Shown here piece by piece: positions 51,154-63,500 of a stretch of 64,000 bases of DNA (positions are counted from its first letter, which is position 1; each line of letters begins with the position of its first letter). The translations under genes were made by a program, and so were the position numbers. The stretch is from Odontesthes bonariensis (Eukaryota; Chordata; Actinopteri; Atheriniformes; Atherinopsidae), in assembly GCF_027942865.1 (NCBI RefSeq), contig NC_134517.1:18916009-18980008 (forward strand). The letters are read 5' to 3'. Under the pieces are notes generated by a model, which worked only from the letters and a program-made list of their open reading frames with translations, had not been told where the DNA came from and searched no databases.

Positions 51154-54100
51154 ATTAAACAGCAGGAACATTTCACTTGGACAAGTAGATGCTTATCACG
51201 AAAATGCCCAGGAACTTGTGCTGGAGTGGAAGAACTGGTGTGAAGTTAAGCTGTCAAGTTTACGGGTGAATCAAGATCAATTCTTGATTATCAAAGAATA
51301 AATGTGGAAAACTGAAAAAAAAACTTTAAAAAAAATAATATTTAACCTTCAAGATGTCATCATTTACTCTCTGAAGTTTCTTTTAAGCAGAACACAATCG
51401 TGTCGTTCAAGAAGAAAAAACTTGAAGCGCAACCGATCACTTTACAGACTCTTTACAGACGGATTCTAAACATTTTCAGTTGGATGTTGGATTCCTTTGA
51501 CATCGTGACCGCACTAAACTGTCCAGATGCAGAAACGTGAAGAAAACTGGACACGGTGTTTGGGCGAGAGGATTTCAGGATGCAAAACAAAGAGATCAAT
51601 TCTGAACATCTTCGAGGATGCAACGTCTCCAACGCAGCGCACCAAGCAGCTTCAAAGATTCTTCTGCAAGTTAAATCATAACTTGCGTAACTACACCTGA
51701 TGACTATGCCTGATGTTCTTTCAAAAAAAAAAAAAGCCAATAGCTCCAGTGTTTCAGAATACTAAAACAACTATGGGTGGGATTTTTTAAATATCATGTC
51801 TGCTGTTTTTTTGCATTAAGGCGGTATTGGTTTGCTTTCAAAAAGCGCTTGTGCTACAAAAATGTCAGAACTGCTTCTTTTTTTTTTATAACCAGGGAAC
51901 AAACAAGATAAAAACTAGAAACATAGAATGTGGATACTAATGATGCAGAGCAATAATGTATGTGTTGGCAAATGCGAATATATTTGCTGTTGTTCTATCA
52001 TTTTTTACCGGAGGTGGAAGTTTGATCTTAATCTGGAGTCTGTTCATGTTGAGTCAGAGCCAAAGTTTTGCAACCCATGTTGAGCTTCCTTTAGCAGCTT
52101 TTACAATGTCAACATCCAAGCCTAATATGCAGCTACACTGTTTGCATAGTTAAATATCAAACGTATGATATTTTGTGAGCTTAATTTGCCACATTATTAA
52201 ATAGAACATACCTTCACTGTGCTCATTTTGCAGCTTAGAGCTCTTAAGAATTGATCCACTTACTTGATATATTAGAAACTTGTATGATAATTTAATGCTA
52301 AATAATTTATATATGGGGTTTTTTTTGTTGTTTGTTCATTTTTCATGTGTATGCATGTTGGTTCTTACCTGGAGAGCAGTTGATATGTTTGACTGGATGC
52401 CTATGAAATAAATTGACTGTACGTCGTTTTCATTTCTGTTGAAGAGAACCAGTTTTGTTCATCATTCTGCTGTATGATCCAGCTGCATGTCTGGAAATGT
52501 TTGAAACATCTTCTTTTTTTTTTAAACTCAAGGTCAAACTGTCACAGAAGTTATTTGCACCAGAGAGGAAATTATGAAAAGGTGCTCTCAAGATTGGTGA
52601 CTACAGCTAACGGAGTGCAAATGAGACATGTTTTGCTGACAGAATAGAATAAGCAAGGCCAAAGTTGAGACCGGCTGAGAGAAGTTTGACGCACAGCAGC
52701 ATCAGTTGTAAATAAAGTATTTAGATTGAAAGCATAAAATGGCCTCTAACATTAGTCTTTGCCAACAGCTCTCAACTAATGCTATTGAAAGTACCAACAC
52801 AGTAGTTACACCAAGAAGCCTAAAAGGACAAATTCACACTTTTAGAGTCTGTCTCAACACACACACACGTAAGATTGTCCAAATATGAACTGGCCGGAAA
52901 TAGATTAATAGATCTACATGTGAGCAGGGAAAAATCTCAAAGAAAAAAAAACAATCTGAGGCATCAACAACAGTTTGAGATAAAAATCAAAATAGACGTT
53001 TTCGACCCTAAAGAAGGTAAATTCTGTGCCAAAAACTTTTCAGGTATTTGTGATGCTGTCCCCCATCAGATTAACTGGTAGCACATGAGAAAAACACATA
53101 GGAATACTGACTGCAGACTTTTGAGCATTCCTGCATCTGAGGGCAGATTGCAGTTATTGGTTGTTTAGATATTGTAATACAGACGGTTACAGTACTAGAC
53201 ATCAACAGGATACAGTACAGCATGGCTATGAAAAATCATGTTCTGGTATCTACCAGTAGAGGGCAGAATAGTTCTTTTTCCTTGTCTCCATTTTTGTCAT
53301 AAATAGATTCATAGTCATTGTGAGAGAGCTGGGCCAAATTCACAAAACATCCTTTTATTTTGGAGGTCAATTGTCCAATAACCATAGAAGAGGTGGTAAA
53401 AGATAGATTTCCAGCAGGTCTTGTCTTGCCAGCACTTGTCTTTGTGCAGTTTATTTACAAAGGACCTTTTTGACCTTGACCTTTTTAAATACCAAGCAAC
53501 CAAGAGGGAGAAAAATCATGTTAAAGAGTGATCCGTCGCTTCCGTTTTGTGTTCTGACACACCGTGCCCTTGTTCAATCTGTGTTTTGTGCTAAATTTGT
53601 GTTTTTCTACCAAATATGACTACACCAACACAAGGTCAGTTGTTTAAATGTGTTTTTTAATGCACAGAATTACACAATCATCCACTTAAATACGAAACGA
53701 ATATTACATATAAAACTGTCCATATTATCTTGCGTCAGCTATGTGTCTGAATCACACAAGTTCTTTGATTTTAGTGGGCTGACTTGAGCAAGAGTCTATT
53801 TAAAGTTGAGGATCTATTTACAGTTGATTTATAAATAAGTGTAAACATACAGTTAAAGCCAATGTTTCATCAGCAACATAATAAGTCTGTAGTTTTGTAA
53901 TCATCCCATACTGCTTCCGGCTTACAATGCCGGTTTTCTTTCCAGCGCAGTGGTTCTTTGCATATTTAGTAATTATTAATGTTCTCCATCATACCCACTG
54001 ACAGAAAGTAGTGGGCAGCTTGTGCTGTAAATGGGGGTGTGTGCAGCATCAGGTACATCCCCTGTTCCATCTGCCTATACAGTTTGTTAGGATAACTTTG

Positions 54101-54275
54101 AACTGTGAGGCCTTCCTCTCATATCAGACGTTTTTGATCTTACTCCTCTCTTTCTTTACTATTTCACCATTTCTCAGTTTCGCAGCCCACAGTTTCTCAC
54201 ATAGTCCCAAGATGTGCATTTAAACGTGCAACTGCGCTGCATGTGCAGAGTTTGTATGCAAGGCGTATCTGCAGA
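51154..54275. other. GCSAM-like 3' UTR and spacer before CD200R-like gene
   Basis: Polyadenylation signals occur at 51297-51302 and about 52406-52411 for the plus-strand gene. The remainder is AT-rich with no supported exon, and none of its short frames resembles a known family. Confidence 0.5.
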
Positions 54276-57217
54276 TTAGTTGTAGATCGAGTTCACACGT
54301 TGAACATAGCTAGCATAGGGCTCCACTTCCTCCACATCCTCTGTCTAGAAAAAAAAGTGATGACAGTTGTCATTAATCATATTTGATTAAATGCAGTGCA
54401 TAACACAGAAACTTGAAAAACAGAGTGCCTTTTAGAAAGTTTACTCACCGGTGGCGATTTGGATGTTGACGTGCCTGTCTGTCGACATCTTCTGGCAAAA
54501 GTTGCACAAACGAGCTGAGTTACTTAGCTTGCAAGAAGTCATTTTAATCTATTTTTCACTAAGTTATATTACTTACCTCAACATAATCAGTTTCTTCAGT
54601 GCACAAAGTGAAAGTCCCGCCAAGAATACAATGATTACCACAAGTATAGGTATCCATAGCCAAGAAGCTGCATAGAGTTCAACGGTGAGATGCAAAGAAT
54701 CAACAACAATATAGAATTCACAGTCAGAGTTTATCCTAAGAGTCAGAATAAAATTGAAAGCTTTCTGTCCAGTTTTGTATTCAGAGGCCTGACCTTTTTT
54801 CAGTGGAGTTTCTTTTATGAGTTCCGGTACCAGAGTCTTATCCAGATTCCAGGACATGTGCCTGACAACGCAGCTCAGGTTTTCTGGTTTAATGCTTTCG
54901 GGCAGCTCCAGATAACTTTCTACTGTAAAAAATCCATCGGAGTCATTCTGTGTTTTCACAGAGTCCAAGTATCCTGTGTAACTCCAGCTGATGTTGGCAG
55001 GAGGATTTCCTCTTTCAGCTCTGCACACCGCCACCATCTTGTTGTCCTTAAGCTCCAACCATGCAGATATGTTGGGAGAAACTAAACCAGGAAAGACAAA
55101 CACAATAGAAAAAGAAACAAATGCCTAAGTCTGATGTATAAAAAATTAAATGTAAAATACAAATCCCCACACAGATAGACTTTTTTATTTATTTATTTTT
55201 TTTTTTTTTATTGAGTACCTAAGAACTGTGGAGAAAGACTATTGACAGCAGTCTCACTTAATTATCAAGAGCAAGAGCGATATTATGTCTAGAAATATTT
55301 AAAACTCACATATCACATATTTGAGGATTTTCAGTGAAAGGTGCAGTGAGAATGATCGAACATGACAACAGACCCTCACATGAGTTATGAGGGGGGTTGA
55401 ACGTCCTACCTGTGAGAGTCACATTGATGTCATAATTTTCATTTCCTCCTTTGAAAACTGACTCACACTTGTAGACCCCCACATCATCAGCTGAAAAGTT
55501 TGGGATGTGCAGGTAAGACTGACCACTGGAAGTGTTTCGAAGAGACTTGTCATCATTGCAGGTGTCTTCGCTTTGACCATCATTGCTAAAGGCAAGCTTA
55601 CAGGATTTGTTATTCACTTTTATATTCCAGATAACAAACATTGTCTCACTCCATGTCTTATCACTGCAGTTCAGGTACGCATCACTCCCAAGATTGAAAA
55701 CTGCCTTTCTGCGAACTAAGAAAAAGAAAGCAATTTTACATTAGTTTTGCAGATTGTGGCAATTGAAAAATGCCAAATCAAACACAGACACATGGATTCA
55801 GTTTTATGTAGAACACAGATGTTCATAATGAAAATAAAGAAAGCAAACTGAAAATCATATGTAACACATAAGGAAAGGCATAGAACATAACAAAATGTCA
55901 ACAAAATGATGTTGTTGCCATATTATATAACTTTGTCTGAGGCATTTTCACACATTTTGATAACAGAAAGTGTTTCATGATTAAATTTTTATACATTTTG
56001 AACAGGATTAAAATGTACTCAACTTTCTATGTGTTTGCAAGAACTTCTTAATATATGTTGTCTCAAAATCACACACATTAAGCAGTTTGAAAAAAAACAA
56101 ACAAATCAAAACATGAGAAAATGAATTTACCCAGAAACTTTTTAGGGGGAGAAGTTGTGCTGGGTTTCAAAGAGGTGTTTTCATTAGTTCCTGAGAGAAA
56201 CAGAGGCGGATGTGAGGAAAAGGTTAGTAAAAAAGGGTGATTTCTCTTTTAGTGAGAATAAGTTGATTAATTCCAAAGTGTTTAATCAGCAGAGCATCAA
56301 TCAAGGGTTTATTTTTTCATGTTAGTTGCTGTCAAGTTAGTTCATCAGTCAGATAAGTAATTAGCTAAGGTGAGAGGTGATGATTAGAATCAATCTGCAG
56401 TTGAGAGAAAAATTGCAGTTTGAAGAGTAAAATCTCACTGTAAAACTTGAACTTCCCCAACTTATAAAGTTGCCCATGGCTGTAACTGACTGTGATTACT
56501 GTAACTGAGCGATATGGGGTCTGACACTTGTTTACTTTTCACACTTGTAACTCAGCACATGAGGTGGGTAGTAAAACCACAACTCAAGAGACCCCGCAGT
56601 GGGGGAAAACCGCTGCATCATTGTGTTACCGGGACCTGAAACCATGATTTCCACTGCAGAAAACAAGTGGCAGCCTGCACTTTGCTCATTAAGAAAATCT
56701 GGAGATATCCCCCTCATACATTGTTATGGAACCTTTTTTTTTCCCTTGTCACCTTCCGAATAGGCCCACCTACATGCTTGTTCTTTCCACAGACTGTCAG
56801 CACTAAATATAGTCATAACAACTTAAAATAAATCTCAGTTTGCTACTTGTTCAAGAAAAGATGATGATTATCAGCCACAGCATGTGGGCTGCATGATAGC
56901 TGACATACATAACATACATTTATTTAACAAAGTTTCCATTTAAAAGTTAAAGATTACAGACTATAATACATTAAATCACTCCATTACATCATTGTTCTAG
57001 TAACATATATGAATTAGCCAGTAAATTATTCAAAGAGACGATTCCTTTCAAGGTCCTTGACTAAAAAACATGCTTATGTTAAAAGCTGTGTCTGAACAAG
57101 GTTTAAACAATGATAACCACATGCGAGTTAGATGTGTTAAGGGTCCAAACCTGAATCCAGGCTCCATGCTTCAGACAAAAAGATGATACAGATATTAATC
57201 CACAACATGTCTGTCAT
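54276..57217 (-). CDS. cd200r1-like: CD200 receptor 1-like protein
   Basis: Known role: inhibitory receptor of myeloid cells for CD200; its tail recruits Dok adaptors. Exons: 57151-57217 (signal), 56131-56190 (Thr/Ser/Pro-rich linker), 55410-55715 (V domain, residues 43-144), 54794-55081 (C2 domain, 145-240), 54577-54667 (transmembrane), 54449-54491 (basic), 54276-54344 (tail); 307 residues in frame. The C2 domain has VAVCRAERGNPPANISW, close to human TAVCKAVAGKPAAHISW. The tail reads EEVEPYASYVQRVNSIYN, close to human EDEMQPYASYTEKNNPLYD, keeping three tyrosines (295, 298, 306). The NPxY-type site is NSIY, without the proline. Exon 1 ends at a weak GTTTGG donor. The presumed ligand-type gene, CD200-like, lies 25 kb away on the other strand. 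Confidence 0.9.
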
Positions 57218-60200
57218 CGCCACTCGTCTTCAGGTTCCTCCGTAAACGTGTTGCAATTGTGTCTCTCGCACAATAGAAACTACCAATTTAGCCTTTAAAC
57301 ATCAAACCAAGATGCAAGGGTTTTCCTGTGCTTCAAAGTCAGTTACCCTCTTTGAGCAATTTCACTTTCTGTCATCTGATGCTCTTGTTTCTCTGGGTTT
57401 GGGCAAAGTTGCTGCTACACCCAGTCCAGACAAATCATCGACACCCCTTCTGAATGAGACCTATATAAGATGTGTCACGAAACTAATCCCTCCCTTCTTG
57501 TTTCTCTTCCTCCTCTCCAGACCTCTTTCCAACCAAAAATTTGCCTTTTTCTCCCTCACACTATGACGTCTGATGTGTCAAGACACCAGTTTCCTTTCTC
57601 GCTAGTCACATGATCATCCTCTTTCAGAGCAGTGTATAAGAACATATGAACAAGACAACATTGTGAAGGAAGAATAAAGTACACAAAATGGTACTTTTTC
57701 TTCATTTCTGACTAAATTTGACCTAAAACAACACGCCAATCGTAGATTGTTACTTTTACGTCAGTGGATTAGCAGATCATTTTTTAAGATGAATAATTGC
57801 CAGTGGGTTTTCTCAATCAGGTGTGACAGACATCTACTGAGGTCTGAGCTTCACAACGTGTGTGTCTGGAAGTGAATCTGTTTTCAGAGCACCACAGAAA
57901 ACGTGTCGTCGATGCTCATCAGGCTGGAAGAGGTAATCATCTCTTCTGAAATGTGACTCCACAAATCCACAGTCGGAGTGATTGTGTACAAATGAGGGAA
58001 AATTTACGACCATCATTTAAAGAATAAAAGATTATGTTTGTGAATGGCCGAATGAAAGTCCTAAATTCAACAGAAGTGTTAGGTGAGCGGCTCATGTGAA
58101 GACACCAACCAACAACCCTGAGCTGAAGACGCTCTGTATGGAGGAATGAGTTGAAATTCCTTCAAGCTCATGCGCAGAACTGACTAAAGAACTGTTTTTA
58201 TTGTACAAATGAGTGACCTGAAAGGCGCTTTTAAACAAAACGTATTATTGTCATTGTTATTAAAAGCAGAAATCTAGTTCACTTATTGCTGACAGACGTG
58301 TTGCATTGGATTATTTTTCTTAATGAACAAGTAATCAGGTACAATAATTCTGCCTCGTGTTTTGTTCTAAATTTACCTTTAGGATCTGATCTGATGAAGT
58401 TTCTGGATGCAATTATGAGGAAATAAAGAATATTCCAGTATTCTTCCCTTAAGTACACTTTCTTGAGTTGGTTTTAGAAAACAAACTAACATGGATTTGA
58501 CTTCCTAGATTCAAGCTTCGCTATATGACTGCCTTGCTGCCTACAGAACTGTGCATCTCACTAAATAATTGTTTAATACTCCAGCATATCATCACCATCA
58601 ACATCTTTACTTCTCAATAGTTATAATAGTTTATAATAGTTTAGGATAACTTAAAGTACTTTAAAGCTTGTAAGTTGTGGTAATGGTGTAGAAGTGCTGA
58701 GAAGTGTCTTATATTTGATCAGTCCTCTTTTCCTAATCGAAATGCTAAACAAATGTAAATATAGTCGGTTCAAAACCTTCTGATAAATGCTGATCTCGCA
58801 TAGAACTAAGCTTCGTGTCAGGTTTGTTGAATCGGATGGAAAGAATTCAAGTTTTCAGAGAAGAAACTGTTTATGCTGAGTAGGTGCAATGTGGAGTTGG
58901 TTGTGGTTGGTTATCTGCTGGTGTCAGAATGTCTTGCTGTTGAGAGTCACACCGAGCAGCCTACATGCACTGTTAATGTGGGTGGAGGCATTATTACTGA
59001 CTCCATCCTGCATTTGCAGATTGGAGACTGAACTTGGCTTTCAATTCGCTTGGCTTTCTGCAAGCTGTGTGCGGACTCTGTGGTTCATGGTTACATCTTC
59101 CAGTGAGATACGGCTCGTTATCAACGGCCCCTCACAAGATGACATGTTGTGAAAGTCCTTTTTTTTTATATTTTTTTTTATATTTGCTCTCAGATCAGAA
59201 TTGTTACAAAAAAAAAACTCGAAGAGAGGAAGACCGTGCAGATACATCTGCATCCTGTGCGACAAGTGAAGAAGTTCTGGTCGAACAACCATTAATCACA
59301 ATTAAAACAACTTGCCTCATACAAAACCTTTTTCAGATCCTAATGTAGCTGATTATGAGGAACTTATGAGGAAGCATCATCTGTAGTTTTCTAGGTTATA
59401 AGCAAGCACAGACGGCCGTTCTTCTTTTTTAACATCTAATATTAGATTGTTTATCCTACATCAGAGCAGCAGAAGTTCAGCTGACTGTGAGCTGGCATAT
59501 TTTCTTAAATGCGGAACCAGCTCTTCCAGAGAATTACAAAACCTTTCAGCAGTGAAGTAATATGGCTTTGGTCAGCTGTGCCATCCAAATATTCAAAACT
59601 AAAAAAGGGAAGAAAATCCATATTAAAAGCTGATACAGGGGCTTTGAGGAGAAGAAGCATAGTTGCGTGGTGTTTTTGCTCATGTGTGTATATGCACCAT
59701 TTCCCCCCTGATAACACCAGCTTCCTGTTGATGTCAAAATCAAACTTTTTCTGGCAACCAAGAAAATAGACGCTGAAGTGTATAGATAAGTGACAGTTTC
59801 ACAAAGTCAAACAACATGCACAGCATTTGTTGTTGCATTCAGCTTTTACTCAAACTTTCATTTGAGTAAAAGGCATAGTTCTTTGGAGACACTTTGAGGA
59901 GTTTAATAAAGCCAAGCATTAAGTCAAACAAAATCATCATATTCAATATTTTGGGTAAATTCCAGTAAAGTAAGCGACAGTATGAAGTCTTCAACCCATA
60001 GCTATCAAGAATAGAGTCGTGATGTGGTAGTTGTGTTGGGTAATCACTGATAATGATGCACAAAAATGACATGCAGCACTTTTTGTCACTTTTTCTATTT
60101 GAGAAGGATTATGCTTATGCGTCATTAGGCCGACTGATGTGATTACTCATTAATAACAACTACATGCATAGATTTACATTCACATTTCTGCTTTTAGCAA

Positions 60201-60512
60201 ATGCATTTATCCAAAGTGATTTACAAGGAAAAATTAGAATTTAACAACTGGGTATATTTCAAAGAACAATCTACAATAAACAATTACAACGTCAAGAGGC
60301 GGCTAGCGGGAGAACGCGTTTAGGTTAGTTAAGAGCAGTTTGAGGGATAGATGGGTCCAGGTTTCAGAATAACTGTTATCTAAATGTTATTCACCATCCT
60401 CAGTGTCTCAGAAGTGGAAATAATGACTCAGTTAATTCAAAGTTAAGATGTTGTCCCTCGAAGCTGTTGGTCCAGTAAAAGCAAGTGAGCACGTAAGCCG
60501 TATGGCGAGCTT
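57218..60512. other. Region upstream of the CD200R-like gene
   Basis: No supported gene. 58080-58200 resembles 39240-39360. 57834-58016 is a minus-strand open frame of unknown meaning. 58889-59345 has a signal-peptide-like start (MWSWLWLVICWCQNVLL) and, after a TTTGCTCTCAG acceptor-like site near 59190, a tail-like NCYKKKTRREEDRAD, but no continuous receptor can be read. A common repeat-end motif lies at 60188-60231. Confidence 0.4.
60188..60231 (-). repeat. Short teleost dispersed repeat motif
   Basis: TTTTAGCAAATGCATTTATC followed by CAAAGTGATTTACA is the opposite-strand form of the motif seen at 7666-7706. Only the conserved end is recognisable. Confidence 0.5.
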
Positions 60513-63500
60513 AATTCAAATTCAATTCAAAAATACTTTATTTATCCCAGAGGGAAATTAAATGTTGATGTAGCTCAATTAAATCAAAGAGTTATTATAG
60601 ATGCTGATGGCTGTGGGCAGGAAAGATTTCCTGTAGCGGTCCGTTTTGCATCCAAACTGAAGAAGCCTTTGACTGAAGAGACTCTGTTTTCTGATAACAG
60701 TCTCATGGAGAGGATGTTCAGGGTTGTCCATAATTCTCTTGATTTTATGCAAAATTCTTCTTTGCATTATTGTCTCCAGAGGTTCCACAGTCGTCCCCAG
60801 AACAGAACCAGCCTTCCTTATCAGGTTGTTGAGTCTTTTTAGGTCCCTGGTTCTGATGCTGCTGCCCCAACAGATGACGCAAGAGGAAATGACGCTCTCA
60901 ACAACAGACTTGTAGAAGATCTGCAACATCTTGTTGCAAACCTTGAAGGACCTTAGCTTCCTCAAGAAGTACAGTCTGCTCTGTCCTTTCTTGTAGATGG
61001 CTTCACTGTTGTGTCTCCAGTCCAGTCTGTTGTCCACATGAACACCAAGGTATTTATATTCCTCAACCACCTCCACTTCTTCTCCCATGATGGAAACAGG
61101 GTTTGATCTGACCCTGTTTCTCCTGAAATCTACAATCATCTCCTTTGTTTTGTTAACATTCAAGATGAGATGATTGTTCCCACACCATGCCACAAAGCGG
61201 TCCACCAGCTCTCTGTACTCAGCTTCTTGTCCATCTCTGATACACCCGACAACTGCAGAGTCATCTGAATATTTCTGTAGATGACAGGAGTCTGACTTGT
61301 ACTGGAAGTCTGAAGTGTACAGAGTGAAAAGGAATGGTGAGAGTACAGTCCCCTGTGGTGCTCCTGTGCTGCTGATCACCTGGTTAGACACACATTTCTT
61401 CAGTCTGACAAACTGTGGTCTGTTTGTCAGGTAGTCATTAATCCAGGTGATTGTTGAGGCCTCCACCTGAGTCTTCTGGAGTTTCAGACTAAGCAGATCA
61501 GGCTGGATTGTGTTAAATGCACTGGAGAAATCAAAGAACATAATCCTCACAGTGCTGCCTGCTTTGTCCAGATGACAGTGGGTTTGTTGAAGCAGGTGTA
61601 TGATAGCGTCTTCAACTCCAACTCCATGGCGATAAGCAAACTGCAGGGGGTCCTGATATGTGCTGGTTTGCTTACACAGGTGGGTCAACAGGAGTCTCTC
61701 CAGGACCTTCATGATGTGGGATGTCAGTGCAACAGGTCTGTAATCATTGATGTCTGAGGGGTGAGTTTTCTTTGGTACCGGAACCAGACAGGATGTCTTC
61801 CACAACAGTGGTACCTTCTCTTGGGTCAAGCTAAGGTTGAAAAGGTGTTGCAGAATCCCACAGAGCTGCTCTGCACAGGCCTTCAGGACTCGGGGGCTGA
61901 CACCATCTGGACCTGCAGCCTTGTTCCGGTTCAGTCTTTCCAACTGCCTCTTCACCTGACTTCTAGAAACAGAAAAGTGGGAGGGGGAGGCAAAGGGGAG
62001 AGCAGCATCTCCTGATTGGGTTGATGACAAACTAGTGGAAGCAGAAGAATCCATGACTGAGGTGGAGGTGGAGATGTTACAGGAAAGCTGTGGGTCAGAG
62101 GAGGGTGGGATGTCTCTTTGGCTGGGAACAGGAGGAGAGGATGGTGAGCTTGTTCCTGAACTGAACCTGTTGAAGAATGTGTTCAGCTCATTTGCTGTGT
62201 CCAGACTTCCATCCATCCGATCCTCCCTCTGCTTGAGGCCTGTGATCTTCTTCATTCCTGACCACACATCTCTGATATTGTTCCTCTGCAGTTTACTCTC
62301 AAGCTTCTTTCTATACACCTCCTTGCTCTCTCTGATCTTGACTTTGAGCTGCTTCTGTATACTCCTCAGTAACTCCCTGTCTCGCTCCCTAAAGGCTCTT
62401 TTTTTCTTGTTCAATAGTTCCTTTAGCTCACTGGTGATCCAGGGTTTGTTATTAGGGAAGCATCTCACTGTTCTGGTGGGGATGGTGTTGTCCACACAGA
62501 AGTTTATATAGTCAGTCACACACTCAGTCATGGCATTAATGTCCTCTCCATGTGGCTTACAAAGAGAAATCCAATCGGTTGCATCAAAACAACCCTGTAA
62601 GGCTTCTTCAGCTTCCTCTGACCATTTTCTAACAGTCTTTTTTGTGACAGGTAGTCTCTGAACAAGGGGTTTATATGCTGAACAGAGAAAAACAAGGTTG
62701 TGATCTGATTTTCCCAGGGGAGGTCTTGATTTGGAAATGTATGAATCCTTGACATTTGTGTAAAACAAATCCAATGTCTTGTTTTCTCTGGTAGAGCAGC
62801 TGACAAATTGTTGAAAAGTTGGCAGTGTAGCAGAGAGTGAGGCATGATTAAAATCACCAGATATTGCCACAAAAGAATTGGGGTGTTGAGTCTGTATCTT
62901 AGCAACAACGGAACTGATGACATCACATGCAGTGTCGGCAACAGCTGATGGTGGAATATAAACAGCCACCAAAACAACACTGGTGAACTCTCTTGGCAAA
63001 TAATATGGACGAAAACTTACTGCCAATAGTTCAATGTCAGGACTGCAGAGACGACTCTTCACAGTAACATGTCCTGGGTGACACCATCTGTTGTTGACAA
63101 GCACTGCCAATCCACCCCCTTTCCTTTTCCTGCTAGTCTTTATATCTCGATCTGCTCGTACAGTCAGGAAGCCCGGCAGAGAGACGCTGGAGTCGGGTAT
63201 ATGATCCTGTAGCCATGTCTCAGTAAAACACATAATGCTACATTCCCGATATTCTTGCTGAGTCCTTATCAAGGCTAAAAGTTCATCCAACTTGTTAGCT
63301 AACGATCTTACATTGCCCATGATGCAGGATGGCAGAGATGGTTTGAACTTCTTCTTTCTTTCTCTCCTCTTTGCTCCTGCTCTGCATCCACGACGCCTCC
63401 TTTTCAATTCCAGTGGGATTTCTGGCTTCAGTTGTCGAATTATTTCTGCTTTTCCAATGTTATTCAGCTGCTCCCTGTTGTAAACCACCTTGTTGCTATG

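Noticed and set aside
57834-58016. Minus-strand 60-codon frame upstream of the CD200R-like gene
   Set aside because: No recognised family, no splice sites of matching phase, and no second copy to test conservation.
61572-62980. Frames of 60-158 codons within the LINE region on either strand
   Set aside because: Shadows of the 1008-codon reverse transcriptase frame.
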